From a bacterium (GTDB lineage: Bacteria; Patescibacteriota; Minisyncoccia; UBA6257; UBA9933), in NCBI GenBank assembly GCA_021791445.1, contig JAJYWO010000008.1, forward strand, positions 1-34,220: DNA of 34,220 nt. The letters run 5' to 3'. A program made the position numbers and the translations under genes. The notes below the pieces were generated by a model, which was not told the DNA's origin, made no database searches, and saw nothing but the letters and a program-made list of their open reading frames with translations. Below, piece by piece: positions 9,837-18,138 of this stretch. Position 1 is the stretch's first letter. Every line of letters starts with the position of its first letter.

Positions 9837-10277
9837 TTAAATGTCAAGTGTTTTTGGCTTGAAAACTATAAACTTATATCCGATGAAGTTCCAAGCCATT
9901 GAGGCAAGGGTGGCGATAATTTTCGCGGCGTTGGTCCACATTTGCGCTGATAACCCGAATAATGGCGAAGTAAAAGTGGCGAGGGCGTAAACAATAGCGT
10001 CGTTTATGGAAATACCAATAACACTTATTATCAAAAATTGGGAGAATTGTTTTGCTTTTGAATCTTCGGTGTTTTGCGCTTTAAATGTCCAATATTTGTT
10101 CATAAAGTAGCTGTTGATAACAGCCGCGGTGAAAGAGATTGAATTGAAAAGTATCAGCCATTTGCCGCTGTAAATTTTCATTGAAAACATTAAAGCGTTT
10201 AAAATCGCAAAATCAATGCCTGTGTTGACGACCCCCACAACGATGAATTTAGAAATTTGTTTGATAATCGGGCTCAT
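9837..10277 (-). CDS. GtrA family membrane protein
   Basis: KFIVVGVVNTGIDFAILNAL...FNSISFTAAVINSYFMNKYWTF, four TM segments. Confidence 0.85.
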   Translation of the reverse strand: MSPIIKQISKFIVVGVVNTGIDFAILNALMFSMKIYSGKWLILFNSISFTAAVINSYFMNKYWTFKAQNTEDSKAKQFSQFLIISVIGISINDAIVYALATFTSPLFGLSAQMWTNAAKIIATLASMAWNFIGYKFIVFKPKTLDI

Positions 10278-10924
10278 TTTAAAAATTCAAAAATTAGATT
10301 TTTTAACTCCGGCTGGTTTTTCAGAATATCCGTGCCGTGTCCGCCGGTTTCATAAATTTTGATTTGTTTATTAATTTTATCCGGAACGGCTTCAAAAAGC
10401 AATCGGTTTTCTTCGGCGTTGGGACCGTCATCCTCGGCGCTTACAAACAAAATTTTTTGTTTAGGTTGCAGTTTTTTAATAAGCGGTTCGGTTTTGAGGC
10501 CTCTGTAATTCAGTCCGGGGGAAAGCAGGATGGCGGTTTTATATTCCGGATTCTCGGCAATATGTTGAAGCGATAAATTCGCGCCGATTGACGCGCCGAT
10601 GAAAGAAATTTTATCGGGTGTTGCATTGCGTTCTTTAATCAAATAATCAACCGCGGCTTTTAAATCCAATATGCTCTTTTGGTGTTCTTCGTTGGAAAAT
10701 TTAAAAAATCCTTCAGGGCCGCTATTGGATTCGCCGTGGCCGCGCAAATCAATGGCAACGCTTTCATAGCCGTTTTTTTGCGCTTCCATCGCGAAATCGT
10801 TAAAAGATTCTTTGGTTGCAGGCATCATATGCGTCAAAATCAGCCAGCCGATCGGTTTTTCAACGGGATATAAATCAGCCGCGATTTTTATGCTGTCGTC
10901 GGTTGTCAGAAAAATTTTTTCCAT
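10274..10924 (-). CDS. Alpha/beta hydrolase (S33/dienelactone hydrolase-like)
   Basis: VAIDLRGHGES, FIGASIGANLSL nucleophile elbow, D and GGHGTD at C-terminus. Confidence 0.82.
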   Translation of the reverse strand: MEKIFLTTDDSIKIAADLYPVEKPIGWLILTHMMPATKESFNDFAMEAQKNGYESVAIDLRGHGESNSGPEGFFKFSNEEHQKSILDLKAAVDYLIKERNATPDKISFIGASIGANLSLQHIAENPEYKTAILLSPGLNYRGLKTEPLIKKLQPKQKILFVSAEDDGPNAEENRLLFEAVPDKINKQIKIYETGGHGTDILKNQPELKNLIFEFLK

Positions 10925-10998
10925 TAGAAAAAACTTAATGACGCGATTGTCATCAGCGCGATTATAATGATTATTATTTTTGCGATTAACCTCCTCAT
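10924..10998 (-). CDS. 24-aa hydrophobic small ORF (MRRLIAKIIIIIIALMTIASLSFF)
   Basis: TAATG overlap with the start of the downstream hydrolase; single TM-like segment. No SD established. Confidence 0.3.
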   Translation of the reverse strand: MRRLIAKIIIIIIALMTIASLSFF

Positions 10999-11002
10999 GT
11001 TT

Positions 11003-11755
11003 TTATTTTGTATTTTGTATTATATTCTTGATTTCTTTCGGTTTCAAACTGGCTCCACCGACAAGGAAACCGCCTATTTCTTTATATTTTAAGAAATTTT
11101 TGATGTTTTTTCCATTTACAGAACCTCCATAAAGCGTTTTTACGCTTTCCACTTTATATTTACCACTTACTACTTTTTTAATAAAATTTATCATTTCAAC
11201 GGCGTCTTTAGGGGTGTCGGGGTGTTTTGAGCCGATCGCCCAAATTGGTTCATAGGCAATTATTAAATTTTCAATTTTCAATTTACAATTTTCAATGTTT
11301 TTTAGGTCTTTTTGCAGTTGCGATTTGATGAAATTTTCAACGGCTTTTTTGCCGCGTTTGCGGATAGTTAAATTTTCGCCAATACACAAAATCACTTTTA
11401 ATCCGGATTTAAGCGCCGCCAAAACTTTTTTGTTTATCATTCCATCGGTTTCGCCGAGAATTTGGCGACGTTCGGAGTGGCCGACAATCGCATATTTGAC
11501 TTTAAGATTTTTTTCCTGATGCCAGGATATTTCTCCGGTATACGGGCCGTTATTTTTCCAAAAAATATCCTGGCTGCCGAGTTTCGCTTTTTTAATCGCT
11601 TTTCCGACATCTTCTAAAAAAACAAACGGCGGCGCGATAACGACTTCCGAATATTTTTTTTGAGGAATGGCGTTTTCTACCGTTTTTGCCAATTTAATTG
11701 CCGCTTTGACAGTGACGGGATTGCTCTTCCAATTAAAAGCGATGATTTTTTTCAT
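11003..11755 (-). CDS. tpiA: Triosephosphate isomerase
   Basis: [44 protein letters not shown]. Start at 11755 rather than ORF-track 11944. Confidence 0.94.
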   Translation of the reverse strand: MKKIIAFNWKSNPVTVKAAIKLAKTVENAIPQKKYSEVVIAPPFVFLEDVGKAIKKAKLGSQDIFWKNNGPYTGEISWHQEKNLKVKYAIVGHSERRQILGETDGMINKKVLAALKSGLKVILCIGENLTIRKRGKKAVENFIKSQLQKDLKNIENCKLKIENLIIAYEPIWAIGSKHPDTPKDAVEMINFIKKVVSGKYKVESVKTLYGGSVNGKNIKNFLKYKEIGGFLVGGASLKPKEIKNIIQNTK

Positions 11756-11777
11756 ATTCTGTATTATTATAGCAGTT

Positions 11778-13586
11778 ATGAATAACAGCGACAATATCAG
11801 AAATTTCGTCATAATCGCCCATATAGACCATGGTAAATCTACGCTGGCAGATAGGATGTTGGAAATAACCGGTACGGTTGAAAAAAGAAAAATGAAGGAA
11901 CAGCTGCTGGACGCGATGGGATTAGAGCGCGAACGCGGCATCACAATTAAGATGGCGCCCGTCAGGATGTCCCATATTCTAAATTCTAAATCCTATATTC
12001 TTAATCTTATTGATACTCCCGGCCATGTGGATTTCGGTTATGAAGTATCGCGGTCTTTGGCAGCCGTGGAAGGCGCGGTTTTGCTTGTTGACGCGACCAA
12101 GGGAGTGCAGGCGCAGACGCTTTATAATTTTGAACAGGCGCAAGCGCAGAGGCTGAAAATAATTCCGGCGGTGAATAAAATAGATTTGCCGAACGCGATG
12201 GTGGAATAAACGAAACAAGAAATGGCGGAACTTATCGGTTGCGACAAAAGCGATATTTTTGAAATATCCGGAAAAACCGGAAAAGGTGTGCAGGAACTTC
12301 TGGAAGCCATAATTAAAATTGTTCCGCCGCCGGTTCCGTCAGAAAAGCAAATACTCCGAGCCCTTATTTTTGATTCCCAATACGACTCTTATAAAGGCGT
12401 TATCGCTTACGTTCGCGTTGTTGACGGCCAAATTAAAGCCGGAGATAAAATTTATATGTTCGCCGCTAAGGCGCAGGCGGATGTTTTGGAAACAGGATAT
12501 TTTAAGCCTGAACTCGTGAAGTCGGAAAGTTTGAATGCCGGAGAAATCGGTTATATTGCCACAGGCTTGAAAGATTTATCCAAAGTCCGCGTTGGAGATA
12601 CAATAACACAATTTTCAATTTTCAATTCACAATTTTCAATTAAACCGTTGACCGGATATAAAGAGCCGCAGCCGGTTGTTTTCGCTTCTTTTTATCCGCA
12701 GGACGCGGACGATTTTGAAGCGTTGCGCGACGCGCTTTCCAAATTAAAACTCAACGACTCTTCTTTGTTTTTTGAGCCGGAAAGTTCGGAAACAATGGGC
12801 CGCGGATTCCGCTGCGGATTTTTGGGAATGCTGCATATGGATATTGTCCGCGAGAGGCTGCTTCGCGAATACGACAGCGAGCCGCTGGCAACGATTCCTT
12901 CGGTTGTTTATAAAATTAAAACCAAAAGAGGGGAAGAAAAGATGATTTATCGGCCTTCGGAATTGCCGGATGGCGGGGAAGTCGCGGAAATTATGGAACC
13001 GTTTGCGACTGTGGAAATTATTTCCAATGCCGAGTATTCCGGCGCGATTATGAAATTATTGGAAAACGCTAGAGGAATTTATAAAAATCTTGAATACCTG
13101 AGCCCGAAAAAAATATTGCTGGCTTACGAGGCGCCTTTGGCTGAGATTATTGTTGATTTTTATGATAAACTTAAAAGTATAACGCAGGGATACGCTTCAC
13201 TCAGTTATGCTATTAAAGGTTTTTCCGCGGCAAATTTGGTCAAGCTTGATATTTTGGTTGCCGGCGAAAAAGTGGATGCCCTCGCGACCGTTGTTCCCAG
13301 AGATCAATCATATCAAAAAGGGAAATATATTGTGGAAAAGCTGAAAGAATTATTGCCGAGGCAATTATTTATGGTGACGTTGCAGGCGGCAATCGGTTCA
13401 AAAATAATCGCCCGGGAAAGCATTGCCGCTTTAAAAAAAGACGTGACCGGATATTTGTACGGCGGCGACAGGAGCAGAAAAATGAAGCTTTGGAAAAAAC
13501 AGAAGAGAGGCAAAGAAAGATTAAAAAGAGAAGGCCGCGTGGAAATCCCGCAGGAAGTATTTATGAATTTGTTTAAGAAGCAGTAG
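11778..13586 (+). pseudogene. lepA: Elongation factor 4 (LepA) with an in-frame TAA at 12207-12209
   Basis: [29 protein letters not shown]...[18 protein letters not shown]...[12 protein letters not shown] then same-frame TKQEMAELIGCDKSDIFEISGKTGKGVQELLE...FRCGFLGMLHMDIVRERL; both halves match LepA. Confidence 0.85.
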
Positions 13587-13608
13587 AAAGTAGTAAGCAG
13601 AAAGTAAA

Positions 13609-14187
13609 ATGGTTAAGAAGAAAAAATATTTATTATATATTTCAATAGCGTTAATTATCGGCGTTATTTTAATTATTTTTAATGAAATATATCCGGTCGC
13701 TTTTGTCGGGTTAAAGCCGGTTTTTGCCAAAGATTTTAACAGGAATTATTCGGCTTCCATGGTTTATTACGAAAAAGCGCTGAAAACTTACGCCAAAGAT
13801 TCGCAGACGCTTGAAGCTAACGAAATAAAAAAGGAAATCCAGCGGGCGGTACTGGATAATCTGATTGAAAATATTCTAATTGAACGCGAATTGAAAAAAG
13901 AGTTGAAGCCGAGCGATTTGAATAGTTTGGTTGAAAAAAAGATGGGTGAGATACCGGGGAGTCAAACGACAGACAAAGCCGTTGAAACTTTATACGGATT
14001 TTCTTTTGATGAATTTAAAAAACGGGTTTTGGAACCGCAGGCGAAAAAGGAGATTTTAAGCAACAGGCTGTTTTTGGCGAGCGTTGATTTTGACGAAAGA
14101 ATGAAAAGCGTCCGTTCGCAAGCGAATATAATGATTTTCTTGCCGGGACTTGAGTGGGACGGGAAGGAAATTATTTTGCGGGATTAG
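13609..14187 (+). CDS. Membrane-anchored hypothetical protein, possibly SurA-N-like
   Basis: N-terminal TM helix then helical region EIKKEIQRAVLDNLIENILIERELKK; assignment weak. Confidence 0.6.
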   Translation: MVKKKKYLLYISIALIIGVILIIFNEIYPVAFVGLKPVFAKDFNRNYSASMVYYEKALKTYAKDSQTLEANEIKKEIQRAVLDNLIENILIERELKKELKPSDLNSLVEKKMGEIPGSQTTDKAVETLYGFSFDEFKKRVLEPQAKKEILSNRLFLASVDFDERMKSVRSQANIMIFLPGLEWDGKEIILRD

Positions 14188-14248
14188 TACAGTGGCAGTA
14201 TGCGACCTTCCCAAGGTTGAGGCGCGAGTTCGATTCTCGTATCCCGCT
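14178..14248 (+). tRNA. tRNA-Gly(CCC)
   Basis: Acceptor GCGGGAT/ATCCCGC, anticodon stem-loop CGACC-TTCCCAA-GGTTG, T-arm with TTCGATT; no encoded CCA. Confidence 0.9.
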
Positions 14249-14263
14249 TTTTATTTAAAATAA

Positions 14264-14291
14264 AAATAGGGGGAAAGATTTCCCCCTATTT
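14264..14291. terminator. Bidirectional terminator-like hairpin
   Basis: AAATAGGGGGAAA-ga-TTTCCCCCTATTT, 13-bp perfect inverted repeat between convergent tRNA-Gly and 14311-14688 ORF. Confidence 0.7.
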
Positions 14292-14310
14292 GATGCTCAT
14301 ACATATAGGT

Positions 14311-14688
14311 CTATCTTGCGTCGGTCTTGATCTTTTCAACAAGATTCGTAGCATACGCCGCGCCTCCGCCTGGATCTTTGAGCGTTTTAGCGGCAATAGG
14401 CTTCGCGATCTCGCCGTCTTTTTCTTTATATATTGTTCCGGCATCGCTGTCCTTCTTCGCTACTGTCTTATCAAGTATAAATAATTTTTCGACCATTGCC
14501 ATTGTTACATCTCTCTGGGTGGCTAATGCCGACCTGTCTTGAGCCGCTAATATCTGAGCGTCTGCTGTTACGCTTGTTAAGCTGTACAGACTTGCGCCCT
14601 CAATTGGCGGACTCGTTGATGGAACCGCAGCATAAGCAAAGACTGCGATAAAGATGAAACAAAGTGCTATTAAAAGCGTTTTTTTCAT
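14311..14688 (-). CDS. Secreted hypothetical protein
   Basis: Signal peptide MKKTLLIALCFIFIAVFAYA; good SD (AAGGAG) upstream on the minus strand. Confidence 0.7.
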   Translation of the reverse strand: MKKTLLIALCFIFIAVFAYAAVPSTSPPIEGASLYSLTSVTADAQILAAQDRSALATQRDVTMAMVEKLFILDKTVAKKDSDAGTIYKEKDGEIAKPIAAKTLKDPGGGAAYATNLVEKIKTDAR

Positions 14689-14892
14689 CTCTTTATTCTC
14701 CTTCTTTTATGGATTTTGCGCTTTTTTACTGACGATACTTTTCACCCCCCCTTTTTATCAGTGGCGGGTTTTAATTTCCCCGCTATATTTAAAAAAGCTA
14801 TTTTAATAATAAAACACATATTAAAAATTTGCAAGAGCAAAATTCTCATAGATTATTTGGCTAAAAACCACGAAGCGTAGTATAATAAAAAT

Positions 14893-16038
14893 GTGAAATT
14901 TTTACGAAATTTAAATAAAAAAGAAATTGTCGGGAAAACTTGCCTTTTGCGAGTGGATTTGAATATAGCCGAAAAAGAAGCGAAAAATTCTCCGCGGATT
15001 TTGGGAATTTTAGCGACGATAGAATTTTTAACAAATAACGGCGCGAAAGTGGTGATTTTGTCGCATAGGGGAAGACCAAAGCCCGTAAAGCGGATAAATC
15101 CAAAATCCAAAATCCTAAATCCTAAAGAATTTTCATTAAAACCATTTGCGAAAATTTTATCAAAATTATTAAAAAAACCGGTTCATTTTATTGATTTCAG
15201 TAAAAATTGGAAAGAAATTCTTGCTACCATCAATGGTAGCAAGAATAATATTTTTCTTTTGGAAAATTTGCGGTTTTTGGCGGGGGAAGAAAAAAATGAT
15301 AGAAAATTGGCGAAGCAATTGGCGAGATTGGGTGATTTTTATGTGAATGACGCTTTTGCCGTCAGCCATCGTAACGCGGCTTCGGTTTCGGCGATTACGA
15401 AATTTTTGCCGAGCTACGCGGGATTGCTTTTAGAGAAAGAGATTAAAAACCTTTCCGTTGTTATGAAAAACCCGAAGCGTCCGTTTGTTGTTATTCTGGG
15501 CGGGGCGAAAATTTCCGATAAAATCGGTTTGATAAAAAAATTTTCCGCCGGCGAGCGGAGAGCGGATTATTTTTTGATTGGCGGCGGCATCGCCAATAAT
15601 TTCTTATTGGCGCAGAGTTTGCCGATAGGGGATTCTATTTTTGAAGAATCAACAGTTAATTTCGCCAAAAAAATGCTGAAAAACAAAAAAGTGATTTTGC
15701 CGGTTGATTACGCGATTGAAAACAGAAAAATTTTAGATATCGGCCCGAATACGATTAAAATGTATTCGGATATTATAAAAAAAGCCAAAACGATAATTTG
15801 GAACGGGCCCATGGGATATTTTGAAAATCCGAAATTCGCCAAAGGCTCGGGGGAAATTGCCAAAGCGATAATCAGCAATAAAAAAGCGTTTTCCGCGATC
15901 GGTGGAGGAGAAACAGCGTCCATAATTCATAATTCCAAATTCATAATTCATAATAATATATTCGTATCCACTGGCGGGGGCGCGATGCTAGAATATCTAG
16001 CGGGCAAAAAGCTGTCAGGGATAGAAGCGTTAAAATGA
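14893..16038 (+). CDS. pgk: Phosphoglycerate kinase
   Basis: LLRVDLNIAEKE, LSHRGRPK, FLLENLRFLAGEE, VNDAFAVSHRNAASV, GGGETASI, STGGGAMLEYLAGKKLSGIEAL; GTG start. Confidence 0.94.
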   Translation: MKFLRNLNKKEIVGKTCLLRVDLNIAEKEAKNSPRILGILATIEFLTNNGAKVVILSHRGRPKPVKRINPKSKILNPKEFSLKPFAKILSKLLKKPVHFIDFSKNWKEILATINGSKNNIFLLENLRFLAGEEKNDRKLAKQLARLGDFYVNDAFAVSHRNAASVSAITKFLPSYAGLLLEKEIKNLSVVMKNPKRPFVVILGGAKISDKIGLIKKFSAGERRADYFLIGGGIANNFLLAQSLPIGDSIFEESTVNFAKKMLKNKKVILPVDYAIENRKILDIGPNTIKMYSDIIKKAKTIIWNGPMGYFENPKFAKGSGEIAKAIISNKKAFSAIGGGETASIIHNSKFIIHNNIFVSTGGGAMLEYLAGKKLSGIEALK

Positions 16039-16868
16039 AAAAAATTTTAATTTTATACCACAAAAATTGTCCTGACGGATTCGGAGCGGCGTGGGCGGCT
16101 TGGAAGAAATTCGGCAAAAAGGCGGATTATGTCGCGGTTGAATATCGTTCCGTTCCAAAAGAAAAATTTTTAAAAAATCGCAAAGAGATTTATATTTGCG
16201 ATTTTTGCCATAATCGGCCGGTTTTGGAGAAATTATTGAAAATAAATCCGAATATTACGATTATCGATCATCATATTACCGCTAAGGAAACAATTAAATT
16301 GGCGAAAAATTATTTTTTTGCCTTAAATCATTCGGGTGCGGTTTTAGCCTGGAAATTTTTTCATTTCAAAAAACCGGTTCCGCGGCTTTTGCGTTATGTT
16401 GAAGACGTTGATTTATGGAAATGGAAATTGCCGTTTACGGCGGAAATATCCGTTGCTTTGGAACTTTACAATAATTTTGATTTTAAAAAATGGGATAAAA
16501 TCGCTCCGGACTTTGAAAGCGCCGAAAAAAGAAAAAAATATGTGGACGAAGGGAAAATAATTTTGAAATACCGCGATACGATTTTGAAAAGAATTATTGC
16601 CGGAGCGGAAAAAGTAAGATTTGGGAAGGTAGGAGCATTTGCTGTAAATTCGCCGTTTTGGCAATCGGAAATCGGAAATTATATTGTGGAAAATAAAAAA
16701 AGAATTGGAATTATCTGGTCGAGAAAATCCGGCAAAATAAATGTTTCATTAAGGTCAAAAAAAGGAATAGCCGATGTTTCAAAAATAGCCGCAAAATACG
16801 GCGGTGGCGGGCATAAAGCAGCCAGCGGATTTTCTTGGGATGTTAATAAGTCGTTTCCGTGGAAATAA
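16035..16868 (+). CDS. DHH family phosphoesterase
   Basis: LYHKNCPDGFGAAWAAW, ICDFCHN, ITIIDHHITA, C-terminal GGGGHKAASGF (DHHA1). Confidence 0.85.
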   Translation: MKKILILYHKNCPDGFGAAWAAWKKFGKKADYVAVEYRSVPKEKFLKNRKEIYICDFCHNRPVLEKLLKINPNITIIDHHITAKETIKLAKNYFFALNHSGAVLAWKFFHFKKPVPRLLRYVEDVDLWKWKLPFTAEISVALELYNNFDFKKWDKIAPDFESAEKRKKYVDEGKIILKYRDTILKRIIAGAEKVRFGKVGAFAVNSPFWQSEIGNYIVENKKRIGIIWSRKSGKINVSLRSKKGIADVSKIAAKYGGGGHKAASGFSWDVNKSFPWK

Positions 16869-16919
16869 AAAGTATAACATTTTGCTTACGATCGTGAATA
16901 AAATGTTATAAAAATTATT

Positions 16920-17348
16920 ATGATAAATCGGCAAAAAATAATCGCATATTGCGACGGCGGTTCAAGGGGAAATCCCGGACCTTCGGCAATCGGAGTTTAT
17001 ATTCCGCAATTAAAAAAAGAATATTCAAAATTTCTCGGGCAGGCGACAAACAATGAAGCGGAATATCAAGCGGCGATTTTCGCTTTGAAAAAAATCAAGC
17101 ATTTAATCGGCGGCGAAAAAGCGGAAAAAGCGGAAATTGAAATAAAAATGGACAGCGAATTGGTTGTTAATCAATTAAACGGCAAATATAAAATAAAAGA
17201 AAAATCTCTCACCCCATTTTTTATTGAAATTTGGAATTTAAAACAGGATTTCGGCAATGTGAAATTTTTTTATATTCCGCGCGAAGAAAACAAGGAAGCG
17301 GACAGAATGGTGAATAAGGAATTGGATAGCCAGAGGGGATTGTTTTGA
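16920..17348 (+). CDS. Ribonuclease HI family protein
   Basis: AYCDGGSRGNPGPSAIGVYI, NNEAEYQAAIFALKK, MDSELVVNQLNGKYKIK, PREENKEADRMVNKELD. Confidence 0.88.
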   Translation: MINRQKIIAYCDGGSRGNPGPSAIGVYIPQLKKEYSKFLGQATNNEAEYQAAIFALKKIKHLIGGEKAEKAEIEIKMDSELVVNQLNGKYKIKEKSLTPFFIEIWNLKQDFGNVKFFYIPREENKEADRMVNKELDSQRGLF

Positions 17349-17350
17349 AT

Positions 17351-17378
17351 TTGACAAAAAGTACAAACTAAATATAAT
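17351..17378 (+). promoter_or_regulatory. Sigma70-type promoter of rnpB
   Basis: TTGACA (17351-17356), 16-nt spacer, TATAAT (17373-17378), about 7 nt before the RNA 5' end. Confidence 0.75.
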
Positions 17379-17384
17379 TGGAAA

Positions 17385-17710
17385 ATTGGCAAGGAAGCGA
17401 TAGCTCCGATTTAATTCGGGGAGGAAGGTCCGGACGCTTATAGAGGTACGGGTTAACGACCCGCCGCCGCAAGGCGAGAGGTGCGAGCAGTGACGCTCTG
17501 GTTCGAAAGAGCCGGAGAAGCCCGATCCCAACGTAGCTGGCTTAATCCTGTTATAGGGATAAAAAAACAGGAGTGAAACGGCAAAATCCTTACTAGGTGC
17601 AAGGCCGAATTCCGACGTTATGTCGGAGAGTGCCGCTAGAGCCTGAGAGCAATCAATGGCCCAGATAAATTATCGCTTAGACACAAAATCCGGCCTATCA
17701 CTTGCCGATT
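17385..17710 (+). ncRNA. rnpB: RNase P RNA
   Basis: GAGGAAGGTCCGGAC and ACAAAATCCGGCCTATCA conserved core motifs; terminal P1 pairing TTGGCAAG / CTTGCCGA; CGAGAGGTGCGAGCAGTGACGCTC region. Confidence 0.92.
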
Positions 17711-17711
17711 A

Positions 17712-17736
17712 AAAAAACCGCCATTGGCGGTTTTTT
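17712..17736 (+). terminator. Rho-independent terminator of rnpB
   Basis: AAAAAACCGCC-att-GGCGGTTTTTT. Confidence 0.9.
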
Positions 17737-17741
17737 GTTTT

Positions 17742-18023
17742 TTAATCGCCGAAAAGAAGCCTTATCGCCGCGCGGCAGACGTCGGAAACAGATTCGCCGC
17801 TTACGCGCGATTTATTTTCCAAAACGCTGATTTTTCTGTCGCCGTTTTGGTATTTTATGTATCCGTTTTCAAGATAACCGATTTTTTTCCGGTAGTAATC
17901 GTAAATGTCGTCTCCGGCGAAATAGCCGAGCTTTTTTCCGTTAAGTTCAATAATATCATTTCCTTTGATATAACCGATTTTTTCTCCGTTTCTAAATATG
18001 TCGTTGTTTATGATTTTAATCAT
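17742..18023 (-). CDS. Hypothetical short-repeat beta protein (93 aa)
   Basis: Repeated IxxNGEKIGYIKGNDI/LNGKKLGYFAGDDI/YRKKIGYLENGYI units. Confidence 0.6.
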   Translation of the reverse strand: MIKIINNDIFRNGEKIGYIKGNDIIELNGKKLGYFAGDDIYDYYRKKIGYLENGYIKYQNGDRKISVLENKSRVSGESVSDVCRAAIRLLFGD

Positions 18024-18030
18024 GGTAATT

Positions 18031-18104
18031 TGGCTGCGGGACTTGGATTCGAACCAAGGTGACGACTTTCAGAGAGTCGCATCCTACCACTAGATGATCC
18101 CGCA
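18031..18104 (-). tRNA. tRNA-Gln(CTG), CCA encoded
   Basis: TGCGGGA...TCCCGCA acceptor with U1-A72, anticodon stem-loop CGACT-CTCTGAA-AGTCG, T-loop TTCGAAT, 3' GCCA. Confidence 0.9.
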
Positions 18105-18138
18105 ATAATTTAATTTATATTATAATTTTAAAGATTTA

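Noticed and set aside
12207-12209. Stop-codon reassignment explaining LepA
   Set aside because: Only UGA reassignment is known in some CPR lineages; this codon is TAA, and TAA ends many normal genes in this window. UGA also acts as a stop here (e.g. murB, the zinc-ribbon ORF).
17238-17531. Minus-strand 97-aa ORF
   Set aside because: Overlaps the RNase P RNA core and the RNase H gene; composition is not protein-like.
17724-18062. Plus-strand 112-aa ORF
   Set aside because: Antisense to the 93-aa repeat ORF and runs into the minus-strand tRNA-Gln; the C-terminal LAAGLGFEPR is the usual false translation of an antisense tRNA.
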